From contig CAVRIA010000010.1 in NCBI GenBank assembly GCA_963721115.1, forward strand, positions 1-64,000: a DNA stretch of 64,000 nt, in the 5' to 3' direction. Positions 32,197 to 44,636 of the stretch are shown here, in pieces (the first letter of the stretch is position 1; each line of letters opens with the position of its first letter). The DNA is from CAVRIA01 sp963721115. GTDB taxonomy: Bacteria > Desulfobacterota > Binatia > HRBIN30 > CADEER01. Below the pieces are notes generated by a model that saw nothing but the letters and a program-made list of their open reading frames with translations, was not told the DNA's origin and made no database searches. A program made the translations under genes and the position numbers.

Positions 32197-34471
32197 TCAG
32201 GACGGCTGCAGCGGCATCGCCCGAGCCGGCTCGCCGGCGCCCGGCTCCCCCGGGGCGAGCCGCCGGATCGCCTCGAACAAATCGTGCCGGTCGATGGGCT
32301 TGGCGACGTATCCGTCCATGCCGGCGGCGAGGCAACGCTCGTAGTCGCCCTTCATCGCATGCGCGGTCATGGCGACGATCACCGTGTGGCCGCCTTTCTC
32401 CCGCTCCCGCGCCCGGATCGCGGCCGTCGCCTCGAAGCCGTCCATCTCGGGCATCTGAACGTCCATCAGCACGAGATCGAAGGGCTCGCGCTCGAGAGCC
32501 GCGACGGCGACTCGCCCGTCCGGTGCGACGTGCACGGTGTGGCCCGCCCGCTCGAGCAGGCGCGTCACCAGCTTCTGGTTGACGGGATGATCCTCGGCCA
32601 GCAGAACGCGCAGCGGACGGCCGACCTCCTCCGTCGGCTTGGGGGGAGGCTCCGGCTCGAGCCCGGCGACCTTGTCGCCGAGGACGGTGAGGATGGCGTC
32701 GAGCAGGTCCGACTGCTTCATCGGCTTGATCAGGTAGCCGTCGATCGCGACCTCCTTGCACCGCGCCAGCTCTCCGAGCTGGCCGCCGGAGGTCAGCATG
32801 AGCACCGGCAGGCGCGCCGTCTCCGGCTCGCGGCGGATGCGCTCGGCCACCGCGAAGCCGTCGAGCTCCGGCATCATCGCGTCGAGCAGCACGAGGTCGT
32901 AAGAGGACCCTGCCAGCGCCGCCTGCCGCAGCTCGGCGAGCGCGACCATGCCGCCGTCCACCACGGTCGGCCGCATCTGCCAATAGGTCAGGATGTCGCG
33001 CAGAATGCGGCGGTTGGTCTCGTGGTCGTCGACCACCAGCACGCGCAGCCCGCGCAGATTCGCCGGCTGCACCGGAGTGCGGCGCGCCGCATCGCTGCCG
33101 ACGCCGAAGAAGGCGGTGAAGTGAAAGACGCTGCCGCGCCCCGGCGCGCTCTCGACCCAGATTCGGCCCCCCATGGCCGCGACCAGTTGAGCGGAGATCG
33201 CCAGGCCGAGTCCGGTACCGCCGTAGCGCCGCGTCATCGAGCCGTCCGCCTGCGCGAAGGCGTCGAAGATGAGCTTCTGCTTCTCCTCCGGGATGCCGAT
33301 GCCGGTGTCGGTGACCGTGAAGTGCAGGCGCACGCCGTCCGCCGTCTCCTCCTCGAGCTCGACGCCCACCACCACCTCGCCCCGCTCGGTGAACTTGATC
33401 GCGTTGCCGACCAGGTTGACGACCACCTGGCGCAGCCGCAGCGGATCGCCGACCAGCGTGCCGACCAGCTCCGGCGGGATCTGGCAGCCGAGCTCGAGGC
33501 CGCGGTCGTTGGCGCGCACCGCGAACGGCCGCAGCGCGTCGACCAGGGTGTCGCGCAGGTCGAAGTCGACGGCGTCCAGCTCGAGCTTGCCCGCCTCGAT
33601 CTTGGAGAAGTCGAGGATGTCGTTGATCACCATCAGCAGCGAGTCCGGCCGACTCCTTGACCATCTCCAGGTACTCGCGCTGCTCGGCGTCGAGCTCGGT
33701 CTGCAGCGCCAGCTCGGTCATGCCGATCACGCCGTTCATCGGCGTGCGGATCTCGTGGCTCATGTTGGCGAGGAACTCGCTCTTGGCGCGGTTGGCTTCC
33801 TCGGCCTCCACCTGCGCCTGGCGCGCCCGCTCCTCGCTGCGCAGCAGCGCGTCGTGGGCCTGCCCGAGATCCCAGCGCGTCAGAAACTCGCGTCGCAGCA
33901 GGCGCTCCCGCATGGCCGTGGTCAGGATCGCGATGCCGCAGGCGGCGAGGATGGTCGACAGATTGTCGAAAAACGGCTGGCCCACGACCCCGCCCTGTAT
34001 GGTGCCGGCGGCGAAAACGGCGAGAACGATCGCGGACATCGCGGCCGACCACGCGGCGCGCCAGGGCAGCAGCAACGCCGCCGTCAACGGCACCATGATC
34101 AGGCCGGCCGAATACTGGTTCACGTCCGCGCCCGACAGGAGCTGCAGCGCCAGCATCAGGACGGCGGCCACACTGACGACGACCAGGGCGAGAAGCCGGG
34201 ACTCCCGGCGCCCCGCCTCGGTGCGCAGCAGCCCAAGGAGGAGCACCAGGACCGCGGCGCTGGCGCCGCGCAACCAGATCGACACGGCGAAGATCTGGGG
34301 ATGACGCACATAGTCGAAGGCCGCGAAGCCGAGGATCAGCGGGATGCCGACCCAGCAGATGGCCCGCGTGGCGCGCAGACAGAGCAGATTCCCCTCGTGC
34401 TCGTACGCCTCCCACATCGCAGGCGATTCGGCAGGGGGAGCGGCGACGGTCATCGACATGTCTCGGAGCAA
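32197..34471 (-). CDS. Hybrid sensor histidine kinase with two receiver domains (one frame break)
   Basis: The N-terminal half has about six membrane helices, a coiled-coil ending NRAKSEFLANMSHEIRTPMN (phospho-His) and GVIGMTELALQTEL. A one-base break near 33640 follows MVKESA; the second frame continues INDILDFSKIEAGKLELDAV, HATPase boxes (NLVGNAIKF, DTGIGIPEE, GTGLGLAIS) and two receivers with phospho-Asp in LVLLDAMMPELDG and LVLMDVQMPEMDG. There is no Hpt domain. The start may be ATG 34471 or 34453. It is followed on the same strand by a second kinase. Confidence 0.85.
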
Positions 34472-34723
34472 ATCACATGCCCACGCCTTCTCGGCCTTTT
34501 CGTTTCGATTCCACGCCGCAAAGCAGCTCTCGGAGTCTGGTCAGCGTCGTTTTTCGCTCCCTTTTGAGCGGCGTGGCGGAGAGGGCGTAACCTTCGGCGG
34601 TCGCACCGACGGCTCGAATGAATGGGCAAAGCCCGGTAACGCCCCTCTTCCACGTGACAGCGACCCGGGGTCGACGCTAGTCTACGGGCTCCCCGTCGAG
34701 GGGGACGAGGAGGACGCCACCCC

Positions 34724-35974
34724 ATGCAGGAAATGCAACGAGACTTCGACCCGGCGACGCTCGACATCGCGACGCCGGAGCACTACGAGCGAAACGGCTA
34801 TCCGCACCCCGAGTGGGCGTGGCTGCGCCGCCACGCGCCGGTGTTCTGGTACGACCGCGCGAACGTCGAGCCCTTCTGGGCCATTACCAAGCACGCCGAC
34901 ATCGTCGACCTCGGCAAGCAGCCGGATCTCTTCCTGAACGCGCCGCGCCTGGCGGTGTTCACCCTCGATCTGCCGCCGCCACCGGAGGGATCGTCTCGGC
35001 ATCTGCTCAACATGGACCCTCCGGATCACGCCCGCTACCGGCGCGTGACCAGCGGCTGGTTCACGCCGCGCGCCATCCACGGCATGGACGCCAAGGTGGC
35101 GCGGGTCACGCGCGAGGTGGTCGACGCGGCGGCGCAGAAGCCAGCGGGCGATTTCGTGCAGGACGTCTCGGCGCGCATCACCATCGCCGTCATCGCGGAG
35201 ATGCTCGGCGTGCCGCAGTCGGATTGGCAGCTCCTGTTCCGTTGGACGAACGAGATCATCGCCCCGCAGGACCCCGAGTTCCAACACGGCGCGACGGCGC
35301 AGGAGACGATCGAAGGGGCACGCCTGGAGCTGTTCACCTATTTCGACAACCTGGTGGCCGAGCGGCGCGCGCGGCCGGCGAACGACATCGTCAGCGTGGT
35401 GGCCAACGGCGAGGTGAGCGGCCACCCCCTGCCGATCGTCGAGCTGCTGTCCTACTACTTCCTGCTCGTCGTCGCCGGCAACGAGACGACGCGCAACGCG
35501 ATGACGGGCGGCATGCTCGCCTTCGTGCAGAACCCGGGCGAGTGGGAGAAGCTGCGACGCAACGCGGCGCTGCTCGACGGCGCCGTCGAGGAGGTGGTGC
35601 GCTGGACGACGCCGGTGATCCAGTTCTGCCGCACCGCCACGCGCGACTACGAGCTGCGCGGCCAGACGATTCGCAAGGGTCAGGCGGCGTGCCTCTTCTA
35701 CCCCTCGGCGAACCGCGACGAGGAGGTCTTCGCCGACCCGTTCGTCTTCCGCATCGACCGCAACCCGAACCCTCACATCGGCTTCGGCATGGGCGAGCAC
35801 GTCTGTCTCGGCGCCCACCTGGCGCGCCTCGAGCTGCGGCACGCCTTCCGCGAGCTGCGCGAGCGGCTCGAGCACTGCGAGCTCGCCGGCCCGGTGGAAC
35901 GCGTGCGCTCGAGCTTCGTCGGCGGCATCAAGCGCGTCCCCATGCGCTGGCGCCTGCAGCCGCCGCCGGCGTGA
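34724..35974 (+). CDS. Cytochrome P450
   Basis: This 416-residue soluble bacterial P450 has HLLNMDPPDHARYRRVTSGW, the I-helix oxygen motif VVAGNETTR, the K-helix ExxR in AVEEVVRW and the heme-binding GFGMGEHVCLGAHLARLEL with the Cys ligand near residue 360. The overall character is CYP125/CYP142-like, a group that oxidises sterol and alkyl side chains, but the substrate is not determined. No ferredoxin partner is adjacent. It is transcribed divergently from the kinases. Confidence 0.85.
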   Translation: MQEMQRDFDPATLDIATPEHYERNGYPHPEWAWLRRHAPVFWYDRANVEPFWAITKHADIVDLGKQPDLFLNAPRLAVFTLDLPPPPEGSSRHLLNMDPPDHARYRRVTSGWFTPRAIHGMDAKVARVTREVVDAAAQKPAGDFVQDVSARITIAVIAEMLGVPQSDWQLLFRWTNEIIAPQDPEFQHGATAQETIEGARLELFTYFDNLVAERRARPANDIVSVVANGEVSGHPLPIVELLSYYFLLVVAGNETTRNAMTGGMLAFVQNPGEWEKLRRNAALLDGAVEEVVRWTTPVIQFCRTATRDYELRGQTIRKGQAACLFYPSANRDEEVFADPFVFRIDRNPNPHIGFGMGEHVCLGAHLARLELRHAFRELRERLEHCELAGPVERVRSSFVGGIKRVPMRWRLQPPPA

Positions 35975-35987
35975 GGCGCGAGAAGAG

Positions 35988-36045
35988 ATTCACCACGAAG
36001 TTCGTCATGAGACTGCGCTCGCCCGAAGACGCATGAAAATGCATG
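35988..36045. repeat. CACGAAG-type repeat, copy 2a
   Basis: CACCACGAAGTTCGTCATGA and CTGCGCTCGCCCGAAGACGC, then ATGAAAATGCAT, recur on the opposite strand at 36490-36535 and 46503-46555 and directly at 61344-61388. It directly follows the P450 stop. Confidence 0.65.
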
Positions 36046-36072
36046 CGACGGATCCGGCTCCCTCTCCCATCC

Positions 36073-36233
36073 GAGTCTGTCGATTTTCTCGAGGGTCGAG
36101 ATTCCCCCCTTTGGAAAAGGGGGGTCAGGGGGGATTTTGAGATGGATTCGCTCGGACAAATCCCCCTCAATCCCCCTTTTTCAAAGGGGGAAGTCGGAGT
36201 CGCTTCTCTCGCCAGGAGAAAATCGACAGACTC
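36073..36233. repeat. MITE-like element with 18-bp inverted ends, copy 1
   Basis: GAGTCTGTCGATTTTCTC (36073-36090) is the exact complement of 36216-36233. The 161-bp interior contains CCCCCCTTTGGAAAAGGGGG and CCCCCTTTTTCAAAGGGGG motifs. A degraded copy lies in the opposite orientation at 44637-44790. Confidence 0.75.
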
Positions 36234-36379
36234 ATCCGGAGAGGGAACCCAGGGGCCCCGCACCGCCCGAAATTTTCGGAGGAGAGCACGAAGACAGCCA
36301 GAATAAGATGCTTGAGCCAGCCGGTGCCAAATTTGTCACGGATGGGTTCCGTTCGCATCCATCGGCATGCATGTGCATC

Positions 36380-36540
36380 TTCTGTCTCTCTGATCTTCGT
36401 GTCCTCTTCCGAAAGTGGATCCGCATCACCTTCGCCCAGCGATGCCGTTCTTGCCTTCGTGACCTTCGTGTCCTTCGTGGTTGCCTTTTTCATCCCTCCT
36501 CGGGCGAGCGCGGCTCATGACCAACTTCGCGGTTTGGATC
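36380..36540. repeat. CACGAAG-type repeat, copy 2b
   Basis: Several CTTCGTG units end in CCTTCGTGGTTGCCTTTTTC, followed by GGGCGAGCGCGGCTCATGAC, which is the 35988 segment inverted. With the MITE between them this forms a 500-bp inverted structure without a gene. Confidence 0.65.
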
Positions 36541-36601
36541 TCACCCGGGTCGAGACTCCGTCTTTCGATCCGCGTCCGCGAGCTCGCCGGCGGACCGAGG
36601 C

Positions 36602-39600
36602 ATGAGCCGCTCGGACGCTAGGGGCCGCTTCGAGGTCGTCGTCTCCCCTGCCGCGGCGGACCGGCTGGCGGCCGCGGCGGCGTTCCTGCGCGCCTTTCCG
36701 GCGAACACGGAGGTGCTGCTGGTCGGCGCGACGCGCGAGGCGGTCGACGATCTGGTGCGCGGCCTGGCGCGCGACGGCACCGCGACCTTCGGCCTGCACC
36801 GCTTCACGCTGCTGCAGCTCGCCTCCCGCCTCGCGGCGCCGGAGCTGACCCGCTCGGGCCTGGCGCCGCTGACGCCCCTCGGCGCGATCTCCCTGGCGGC
36901 GCGCATCACCTTCGAAGGCGTCCGCGACGGACGCGTCACCTACTTCGCCCCGGTGGCGCGCTGTCCGGGGTTCGCCCGCGCCCTCGCCGCCACCCTCGCC
37001 GAGCTGCGGCTCGGCGGCGTCCGCCCCGACGCGCTGCGCGGCCTCTCGCCCGCGGGCGACGACCTCGCCGCCCTGCTCTCTCTCTACGAAGAGCAGATGG
37101 GCGCGGCGGCGCTCGCCGATCGGGCGCTGCTGCTCGAGCTCGCGGCCTCCGCCGCGTCGGGCCGCGCGCCGGCGACGCCGCCGATGCCGATGCTGCTATT
37201 GGACGTCGCGCTGCGCTCCCCGGCGGAGCGCACGCTGCTCGCCGCCCTCGGCCGCGCCTCCGGCAACGTCCTCGCCACGGTGCCGAGCGGTGACGGCGAG
37301 ACCGTTGCGGCGCTTTCCGATCTCGGCGCGGTGCGGGATGCCGCGCCGGCGCCGGACGAGCCTCCCGCCGGCCTGCGCCGGCTGCGGACCTACCTGTTCT
37401 CGACCACGAGTCCGCCCGCCGGCGATGCCGACGACGGCGTGCTCTTCTTCTCCGCTCCCGGCGAGGGACGCGAGTGCATCGAGATCGCCCGCCAGGTGCT
37501 GGACCAGGCGCGCGCCGGCGTGCCGTTCGACGACGTCGCCGTCCTGCTGCGCGCGCCGGAGACGTACTCGCCGCTGCTCGAGAGCGCCTTTCGCCGCGCC
37601 GGCATCCCGGCCTACTTCGCGCGCGGCACCCGGCGTCCGGACCCGGCCGGGCGCGCCTTCCTCGCCCTCCTCGCCTGCCTCTCGCAGGACCTCTCGGCGC
37701 GGCGCTTCGCCGAATACCTGTCCTTCGCCCAGGTTCCGGCGCTCGACTCCGGCGGCACGCCGCCGGTCGGACGCGAGGACTGGGCCGCGCCGGCGGAGGC
37801 CGGTCTGCCGGCGGCCGTCGAGGCAGCCGTGGCGCCCGGCGCGGACGGCGCCTCCGAGGCGCGCGACTTCATGCCCACGCCGTGGCGCTGGGAGGAATAC
37901 CTGGTCGAGGCGGCGGTCATCGGCGGCCGCGCGCGCTGGCAGCAGCGCCTCGACGGCCTGGAGCACGAGCTGGACCTGCGGCGGGAGGAGCTGCGCGCCG
38001 ACGATCCCGACTCGCACCGCATCGAAGGCATCGATCGCGATCTCGCCAACCTCGACGATCTGAAGCGCTTCGCCCTTCCAGTGGTCGACTTCCTCGCCGC
38101 GTGCCCGAGACAGGCGGCCTGGGGCGAGTGGCTCGACCTGCTGCAGCGGCTGGCGCCGATGGTCCTGCGCCGGCCCGAACGGGTGCTCCGCGTGCTCGCC
38201 GAGCTGGAGCCGATGGGCGCCGTCGGACCGGTCTCGGCGGAGGAGGTGCGCGAGGTTCTCGCCGACCGCCTCTCCGCGCTCGAGCTCGACCCGCCGCGGG
38301 ATCGACACGGCCGCGTCTTCGTCGCCGCGCCCGACGACGCGCGCGGCCGCGCCTTCGCGGTCGTCTTCGTCCCGGGCCTGGCGGAGCGCCTGTTCCCGCA
38401 GCGGCCGCGCGAGGATCCGCTCCTGCTCGACGCAGCGCGCCGGCAGCTGGCGGCGACGCTGGCGACCCAGGAGGAACGCGTCGAGCAGGAGCGGCTGCTG
38501 CTGCGTCTCGCCACCGGCGCGGCGCGGCGCCGCGTCGTGCTCTCGTACCCGCGCGTCGACGTCGTCGAGGCGCGCCCGCGCGTCACGTCCTTCTACGGCC
38601 TCGACGTCGTCCGCGCCACGCGCGGCGCCATCCCCGACTTCGAGCAGTTCGAGCGCCAGGCCGGCGCCGCGGCGGAGGCGCGCCTGGCATGGCCGGCGCC
38701 GCGCGATCCAGCGCGCTCGGTCGACGCCATCGAGCGCGACCTCTCGGTGCTCGGTCGCCTGCTGCACGAAGCGGAGCGCGGCGAGGGAAAGGGTCGCGCC
38801 CGCTACCTGCTGCAGCTCAATCCGCACCTGGCGCGCTCGCTGCGCTCGCGTTGGTGGCGGTGGCGGCGCAAGTGGACCGAGCACGATGGGCTGGTCCGCG
38901 TCACCGATGCCACCGCTGCGGCGCTGGCGGCGATCCGGCTCGAAGCGCGGCCGTACTCCGCCTCGGCGCTGCAGCGCTTCGCCGCCTGCCCGTACCAGTT
39001 CGTCCTCGCCGCCGTGCACGGCCTCGAGCCGCGGCGCGAGGCGGTGCCGCTGGAGCGCCTCGATCCGCTGACGCGCGGCCGGATGTTTCACCGCGTCCAG
39101 GCCGAGGCCCTGCGCGAGATGCGCGAGCGCGGCATGTTTCCCCTCGGCGGCGACGGCGCGAGCGCCGCCGAGACGGTGCTCGACCGCACGCTCGATCGCG
39201 TCGCCGCGCAGGTCAGAGACGAAGTCGCGCCGCCGATCCCGCGCGTCTGGCAGGACGAGATCGGCGCCCTGCGGGCGGACCTGCGCAGCTGGCTGCGCCA
39301 CGTCGTCGCCTCCGCCGCCGAGTGGGAGCCGGCGTACTTCGAGCTCGCCTTCGGCTTGCCGCCGGATCCCGGCCGCGACGCGTCGAGCGTGCGCTGCGCC
39401 GGTCCCCCTGCCAGGGGGCGCCCTGCTGCGCGGCTCGGTGGACCTGGTCGAGCGCTCGCGCGCCGGCGACCGGCTGCGCGTCACCGACCACAAGACCGGC
39501 GCCGACCGCACGGCCGACGGCCTCGTCGTCGGCGGCGGCGAGGTCCTCCAGCCGGTGCTCTACGCGCTCGCCGTCGAAGAGGCTCTCGGCGTTCCCGTCT

Positions 39601-39869
39601 CCGAGTCGCGCCTCTTCCACTGCACCGCGCGCGGCGGCTTCCGCGAGCGCGTCGTCAGGATCGACGAGACGGCTCGCCGCCTCGGACGCGAGGTGCTCGA
39701 GGTCGTCGACCGCGCCGTCGCCGCCGGCAACCTGCCGCCGGCGCCGCGCGAGAACGCCTGCCGGATCTGCGACTTCCGCGTCGTCTGCGGGCCCTACGAG
39801 GAGATCCGGCTGCGCCGCAAGGACCCGGCGCCGCTGGCGGACCTGCGCGAGCTGCGGAGACGGCCGTGA
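36602..39869 (+). CDS. addB: AddB-like helicase/nuclease subunit (one frame break)
   Basis: The product of about 1,090 residues is an inactivated UvrD-like helicase with a C-terminal PD-(D/E)XK nuclease. Features are the central FSAPGEGRECIEIARQVLDQ, the iron-sulfur Cys in LQRFAACPYQFVLAAVHGLE, and after a break near 39400 the nuclease motif GSVDLVERS and RLRVTDHKTGAD (Asp and Lys) and the closing cysteines in ACRICDFRVVCGPY. With AddA it processes double-strand breaks for recombination. Its stop overlaps the addA GTG (GTGA). Without the break correction the frame runs on into addA. Confidence 0.75.
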
Positions 39870-42800
39870 CCGGGACCAACACGGCGGAGCTCGTCGACCG
39901 CGAGGCGCGCGAGCGCATTCGCCACGACCTCGACGAGAACCTGCTGGTCGAGGCCGCCGCCGGCACCGGCAAGACGACGGAGCTGGTGCAGCGGATCATC
40001 GCCGTCCTGGCCAGCGGCCGCGCCACGGTCGAGAGCCTGGTCGCGGTCACCTTCACGGAGAAGGCGGCGGGCGAGCTCAAGCTGCGGCTGCGCACCGAGC
40101 TGGAGAGGGCGCGCCAGGAGGCCGCGGCCGAGAGCGATCAGCGCGCCCATCTGGAAGCCGCGCTGGCGCGCCTGGAGGAAGCGCGGGTCGGCACCATCCA
40201 CGGCTTCTGCGCCGATCTGCTGCGCGAGCGCCCGGTCGAGGCGCGCGTCGATCCGCAGTTCCAGGTGATGACCGAGGCGCAGTCGGACCGCGCCTACCGC
40301 GAGGCGTTCTCCCTGTGGCTGCAGGAGCAGCTCGAGAGCCCGCCGGAAGGCGTGCGCCGCTCGCTGCGGCGCGTCTCGCGCTGGGACCGCGACGGCCCCA
40401 CCGGGCGGCTCGAGCAGGCGGGGCGCACGCTGGCGATGTGGCGCGACTTCCCGGCCGAGTGGCGGCGCGATCCCTTCGACCGCGACGGGGAGATCGACGT
40501 GCTGGTCGAGCGCCTGCACGACTTCGCCGCCCTGACGCGCCGCTGCCGCAACCCGGGGCGCGACAACCTGTTTCGCGACACCGAGCCGGCGCGCCTGCTG
40601 AGCCGCGACATCCGCCGCGCCGAGGAGGTGCGCCCGCGCGACCACGACGGCCTCGAGGCGCGGCTGGTCGACCTCGACCGCGGAGCGCGACTTCCTGCGC
40701 CCGCGGCGCGGGTACGGCGGCGCCTACGGCGACGGCGTCGAGCGCACCACCGTGCTCGCCGCGCACGGCGATCTGTGCCGCGAGCTGCGGGCTTTCGCGC
40801 GCGCCGCCGACGCCGACCTGGCGGCGCTGCTGCGCCACGAGCTGATGGGCGCCGTCGAGCGCTACGAGGATCTCAAGCGGCGCGCCGGGCGCCTCGACTT
40901 CGTCGATCTGCTGGTGCGGGCGCGGGAGATGATCCGCGGCGACGGCGCGGTGCGCGCCCACTTCCAGCAGCGCTTCAGCCACGTCTTCGTCGACGAGTTC
41001 CAGGACACCGACCCGCTGCAGGCGGAGATCCTGCTGCTCCTCGCCGCCGCCGACCCGGCGCAGACGCGACTGGCGGCGGGCCGCTCCGGCGCCGGGCAAG
41101 CTGTTCCTGGTCGGCGATCCCAAGCAGTCGATCTACCGCTTCCGCCGCGCCGACGTCGGCATCTACCTGCAGGTGAAGGAGCTGCTGGCGCGCAGCGGCG
41201 GCGCCTGCCTTCATCTCACCACCAGCTTCCGCGCCGTGCCCGCCATCCAGCGCGCCGTCAACGCCGCCTTCGCGCCGCTCATGAGCGGCGACGCGGAGGC
41301 GCTGCAGGCGGAGTACGTGCCGCTGTCGGAGTGCCGCCCCGATCACCCCGGGCAGCCGGCGGTGGTCGCGCTGCCGGTGCCGGAGCCGTACGGCCGCCGC
41401 AACATCACCGCCACCGCCATCGAGCAGTCGCTGCCCGACGCGGTCGGCGCCTTCGTGCACTGGCTGATCGAGAAGAGCGGCTGGACGGTGACCGAGCGCG
41501 AGCGGCCGGCCGAGCGGGTGCCGGTGGCGGCGCGCCACGTCTGTCTCCTCTTCCGGCGCCTCGACAGCCTGTTCGCCGGCGACGTGGCGCGCGGCTACAT
41601 CCAGGCGCTCGAGGCGCGCGGCGTTCCGCACCTGCTGGTCGGCGGCAAGTCGTACCACGAGCGCGAGGAGGTCGAGACCATGCGCGTCGCGCTGGCGGCG
41701 ATCGAGTGGCCGGACGACGACCTGTCGGTCTTCGCCGCGCTGCACGGCTCGCTGTTCGCCATCGGCGACGAGGAGCTGCTCGAGTACCGGCATCGCCACG
41801 GCCGGCCGCACCCGTTCCGCGTCCCCGCCGAGCTGCCGGCGCACCTGGCGCCGATCGGCGAGGCGCTCGGCGTCCTGGCGCGACTGCACCGCGATCGCAA
41901 CCGCTGCCCGGTGGCGGAGACGATCAGCCGCCTGCTCGAGGCCACCCGCGCCCACGCCGCCTTCGTCCTGCGCCCCTCCGGCGAGCAGGCGCTCGCCAAC
42001 GTCCTGCACGTCGTCGAGCTGGCGCGCACCTACGAGCGCGGCGGCGGCATCTCGTTTCGCGGCTTCGTCGAGCAGCTCGGCGACGACGCCGACGGCGGCA
42101 AGACCGCCGAGGCGCCGATCCTCGAGGAGGGCAGCGAGGGGGTGCGCATCATGACCGTGCACAAGGCGAAGGGCCTGGAGTTCCCGGTCGTCGTCCTGGC
42201 GGACATGACGGCGAAGATGTGGCGCCCGCCGGCGACGCGCTTCATCGACCCGGGGCGCGGCCTGTGCGCCCTGCGCATCGCGGGGTGGTCGCCGGTCGAG
42301 CTGCTCGAGCACGAGGAGAGCGAGGAGAAGCGCGATCAGGCGGAAGGGGTGCGCATCGCCTACGTCGCCGCGACGCGGGCGCGCGACCTGCTCGTCGTGC
42401 CGGCGATCGGCGACGCGGCGTTCGAGTCCGGCTGGGTGAGCCCGCTCAACGGCGCCGTCTATCCCGAGCGCCTCGACGCCGCACCGGCGGCGCCGCCGGC
42501 CGGTTGCCCCTCCTTCGGCGCGGACTGCACGCTGCGGCGCCCGGACGACCTCGCCTTCCGCCAGTCCGGCGTGCGGCCCGGGCGGCACGAGCTCGGCAAG
42601 CCCGGCCTACGGGGTCGTCTGGTGGGATCCGTCGAGCCTCGAGCTCCATGCCGAGCCGCTGTTCGGCATCCGGCAGGAGGACCTCATCGGCAAGGAGATC
42701 CCCGACGCGGTGGTCGCAGCCGACGTGCAGGCGCACCGGCAGTGGGAGGAGGAGCGCGCCAGCGCTGCTGTCGAGCGCGGCGCGACCCGAGCCTGCGGGC

Positions 42801-43327
42801 GCAGACCGCGACCGAGCGGGCGCGCGAGGAGGGCGGCGAGAGCGCCGCCGTCGAGGTCGTCGAGCTGCCGCGGCGCGCCGACCGTCCGGCCGGCGCGCGC
42901 TACGGCGCGCTCGTCCACGCCGTGCTGGCGACGGTCGCGCTCGACGGCGGTGCGGACGACGTCGAGCGCGCCGCGCGCCTGCAGGCCAGAATCCTCGGCG
43001 CCGACGACGTCGAGGCGGCGTCCGCGGCGGAGGCGGTCGAGGCGGCGCTGCGCCATCCGCTGCTGGAGCGCGCCCGCCGCGCCGCGGCGGAGGGGCTCTG
43101 CCGGCGCGAGGTGCCGGTGACCTTCGCGGCGCCGGACGGAGTCGTGATCGACGGCGTCGTCGATCTCGCCTTCGCCGAAGAGCGGCACCTGGACGGTCGT
43201 CGACTTCAAGACCGACCGCGACCTGGCGCTCGGCCTCGACGTCTACCGCCGCCAGGTGGCGCTGTACGCCGCCGGCATCACCGCCGCCACCGGCCGGCCC
43301 GCCGTCCCCGTCCTGCTGCGCGTCTGA
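39866..43327 (+). CDS. addA: AddA-like UvrD helicase/nuclease subunit (five frame breaks)
   Basis: Helicase motifs appear in order: LLVEAAAGTGKTTELVQRII (Walker A), VAVTFTEKAAGELKLRLRTE, ARVGTIHGFCADLLRERP, FSHVFVDEFQDTDPLQAEIL, LFLVGDPKQSIYRFRRADVG, VRIMTVHKAKGLEFPVVVLA and YVAATRARDLLVV. The C-terminal nuclease ends VVDFKTDRD and RQVALYAAGITAATGRPAV. Frame changes near 40678, 41095, 42600, 42765 and 43190 must be corrected to join them. GTG 39866 overlaps addB. All motifs are conserved, so the gene is probably functional and the breaks are sequence error. Confidence 0.8.
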
Positions 43328-43384
43328 ACGAGCTGACCAACGAGTCGCGATGAGCGCCCGTGACCCCGAGACTCGGCGAGCTCG

Positions 43385-43480
43385 TTTGTGGTGCGGGCCT
43401 CCGGCCTGCACGCGGGTTCTGAGGGGCGCTGGCCTGCCCACCTCGAGCCCGCTGTGCAGGCCGGAGGCCCGCACCACAAA
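43385..43480. repeat. TTTGTGGTGCGGGC palindrome, copy 1
   Basis: The outer 27 bp, TTTGTGGTGCGGGCCTCCGG and its continuation CCTGCAC (43385-43411), pair perfectly with 43454-43480, enclosing a 42-bp loop. A second copy is at 63391-63482. It sits after addA and could stall transcription. Confidence 0.8.
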
Positions 43481-43587
43481 GTGGGGCCGCGGCGATCCGC
43501 AATGACGGAGATTCCTTCGTAGCCCCTTCCTTCCCTCGTCGAGCGAGCGATTGCGGAGAACCCACCGCTGTGCTCGAGCTGTTCGTC

Positions 43588-44578
43588 ATGAGGGTGTCCG
43601 GCTTCACCGTCCTGCGCCAGACCGAACGCCTGGGGTATCCGTTCCGCGAGTCGATCCGCTCCCTCCTGCCCCTGGTCGACGAGCTGGTGGTCGGCGTCGG
43701 AGACGGCGACGACGGGACCTGGGAAGCGGTGCAGGAGATCGGCGATGCGAAGATCCGCGCCTTTCGCTCGCCCTGGGATCCGGAGCGGCGGCGCGGCGGC
43801 GAGGAGATCGCGAGACAGACCAACCTCGCCCTGCAGCGCTGCACCGGAGAGTGGGCCGTGTACCTGCAGGCGGACGAGGTCCTGCACGAGGCCGACCTCG
43901 ACCGCCTCGACACGGCGATGCACCGCCATCTGCGACGACGCACCGAGGGGCTGCTGTTCACCTACCTGCACTTCTTCGGATCGTACGACGTCGTCGCCGC
44001 AGGCTGGCCGGCCTGGTATCCGCGCGCCGTGCGGGCGATCAAGCTGAGTGTCGACGTTCGGTCGAGCGGCGACGGCTGCGGTTTCACGCTGTTTCAGCAG
44101 GGGCGTCCACGCGGGCTGATCAAGGCGGATTCGGGAGCCCGCGTCTTCCACTACGGATGGTGCGGCGACAGGACCTGGCAGCTCGAGAAGCGAAAGAACC
44201 TCGAGCGCCTCTACAGCGCCGACGACGCGGGGATCGAGCGGCGCTACCGCGCGACCGCCGAATCACCCGGCGACGGGGCGCAGCAGCAGTCGCACCTGCG
44301 CCGTTTTGCCGGCACGCACCCGAAGGTGATGGCGCCGCGCGTGCGCGCCCAGAGCTGGACGTTCGAGCCCCGGATTCCGACCGCGCTGGCGAAGCTGGAC
44401 CGCGACGCTGCGCGGCATCCTGCAGTACCCGTTCGGAAGGCGCGGCAACAGCATCCGCGCGATCGCTCCGATCGCGATCTCGAACGCCGTCTGGCGCGCC
44501 CTCGATCGATGGAGGCGACTGGTCCATCGGCCGCCCGCGCCACCGACCGGCCGCGCCGCGCGCGATCGCGACGATTGA
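43588..44578 (+). CDS. Family 2-type glycosyltransferase (one frame break)
   Basis: MRVSGFTVLRQTERLGYPFR, ESIRSLLPLVDELVVGVGDG, QTNLALQRCTGEWAVYLQAD and EVLHEADLDRLDTAMHRHL are typical of the KDTA/WaaE-like GT2 group that starts with an MkvSGFT motif; I therefore prefer ATG 43588 over GTG 43570, although GGAGAA at 43554 favours the latter. A break near 44402 leads to the C-terminus LRGILQYPFGRRGNSIRAIA, stop at 44578. No membrane segment. Acceptor unknown. Confidence 0.7.
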
Positions 44579-44636
44579 CGGCTAGCACTCGTCCCCAGAA
44601 GGACGGCCTCGTGCCTCTATGGGTCTCCTCTCCGGT

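Noticed and set aside
36602..41176. A single open frame of 1,524 codons spanning addB and addA
   Set aside because: It is produced by the frame break near 39400. The true AddB ends at 39869 in another frame and AddA starts at GTG 39866.
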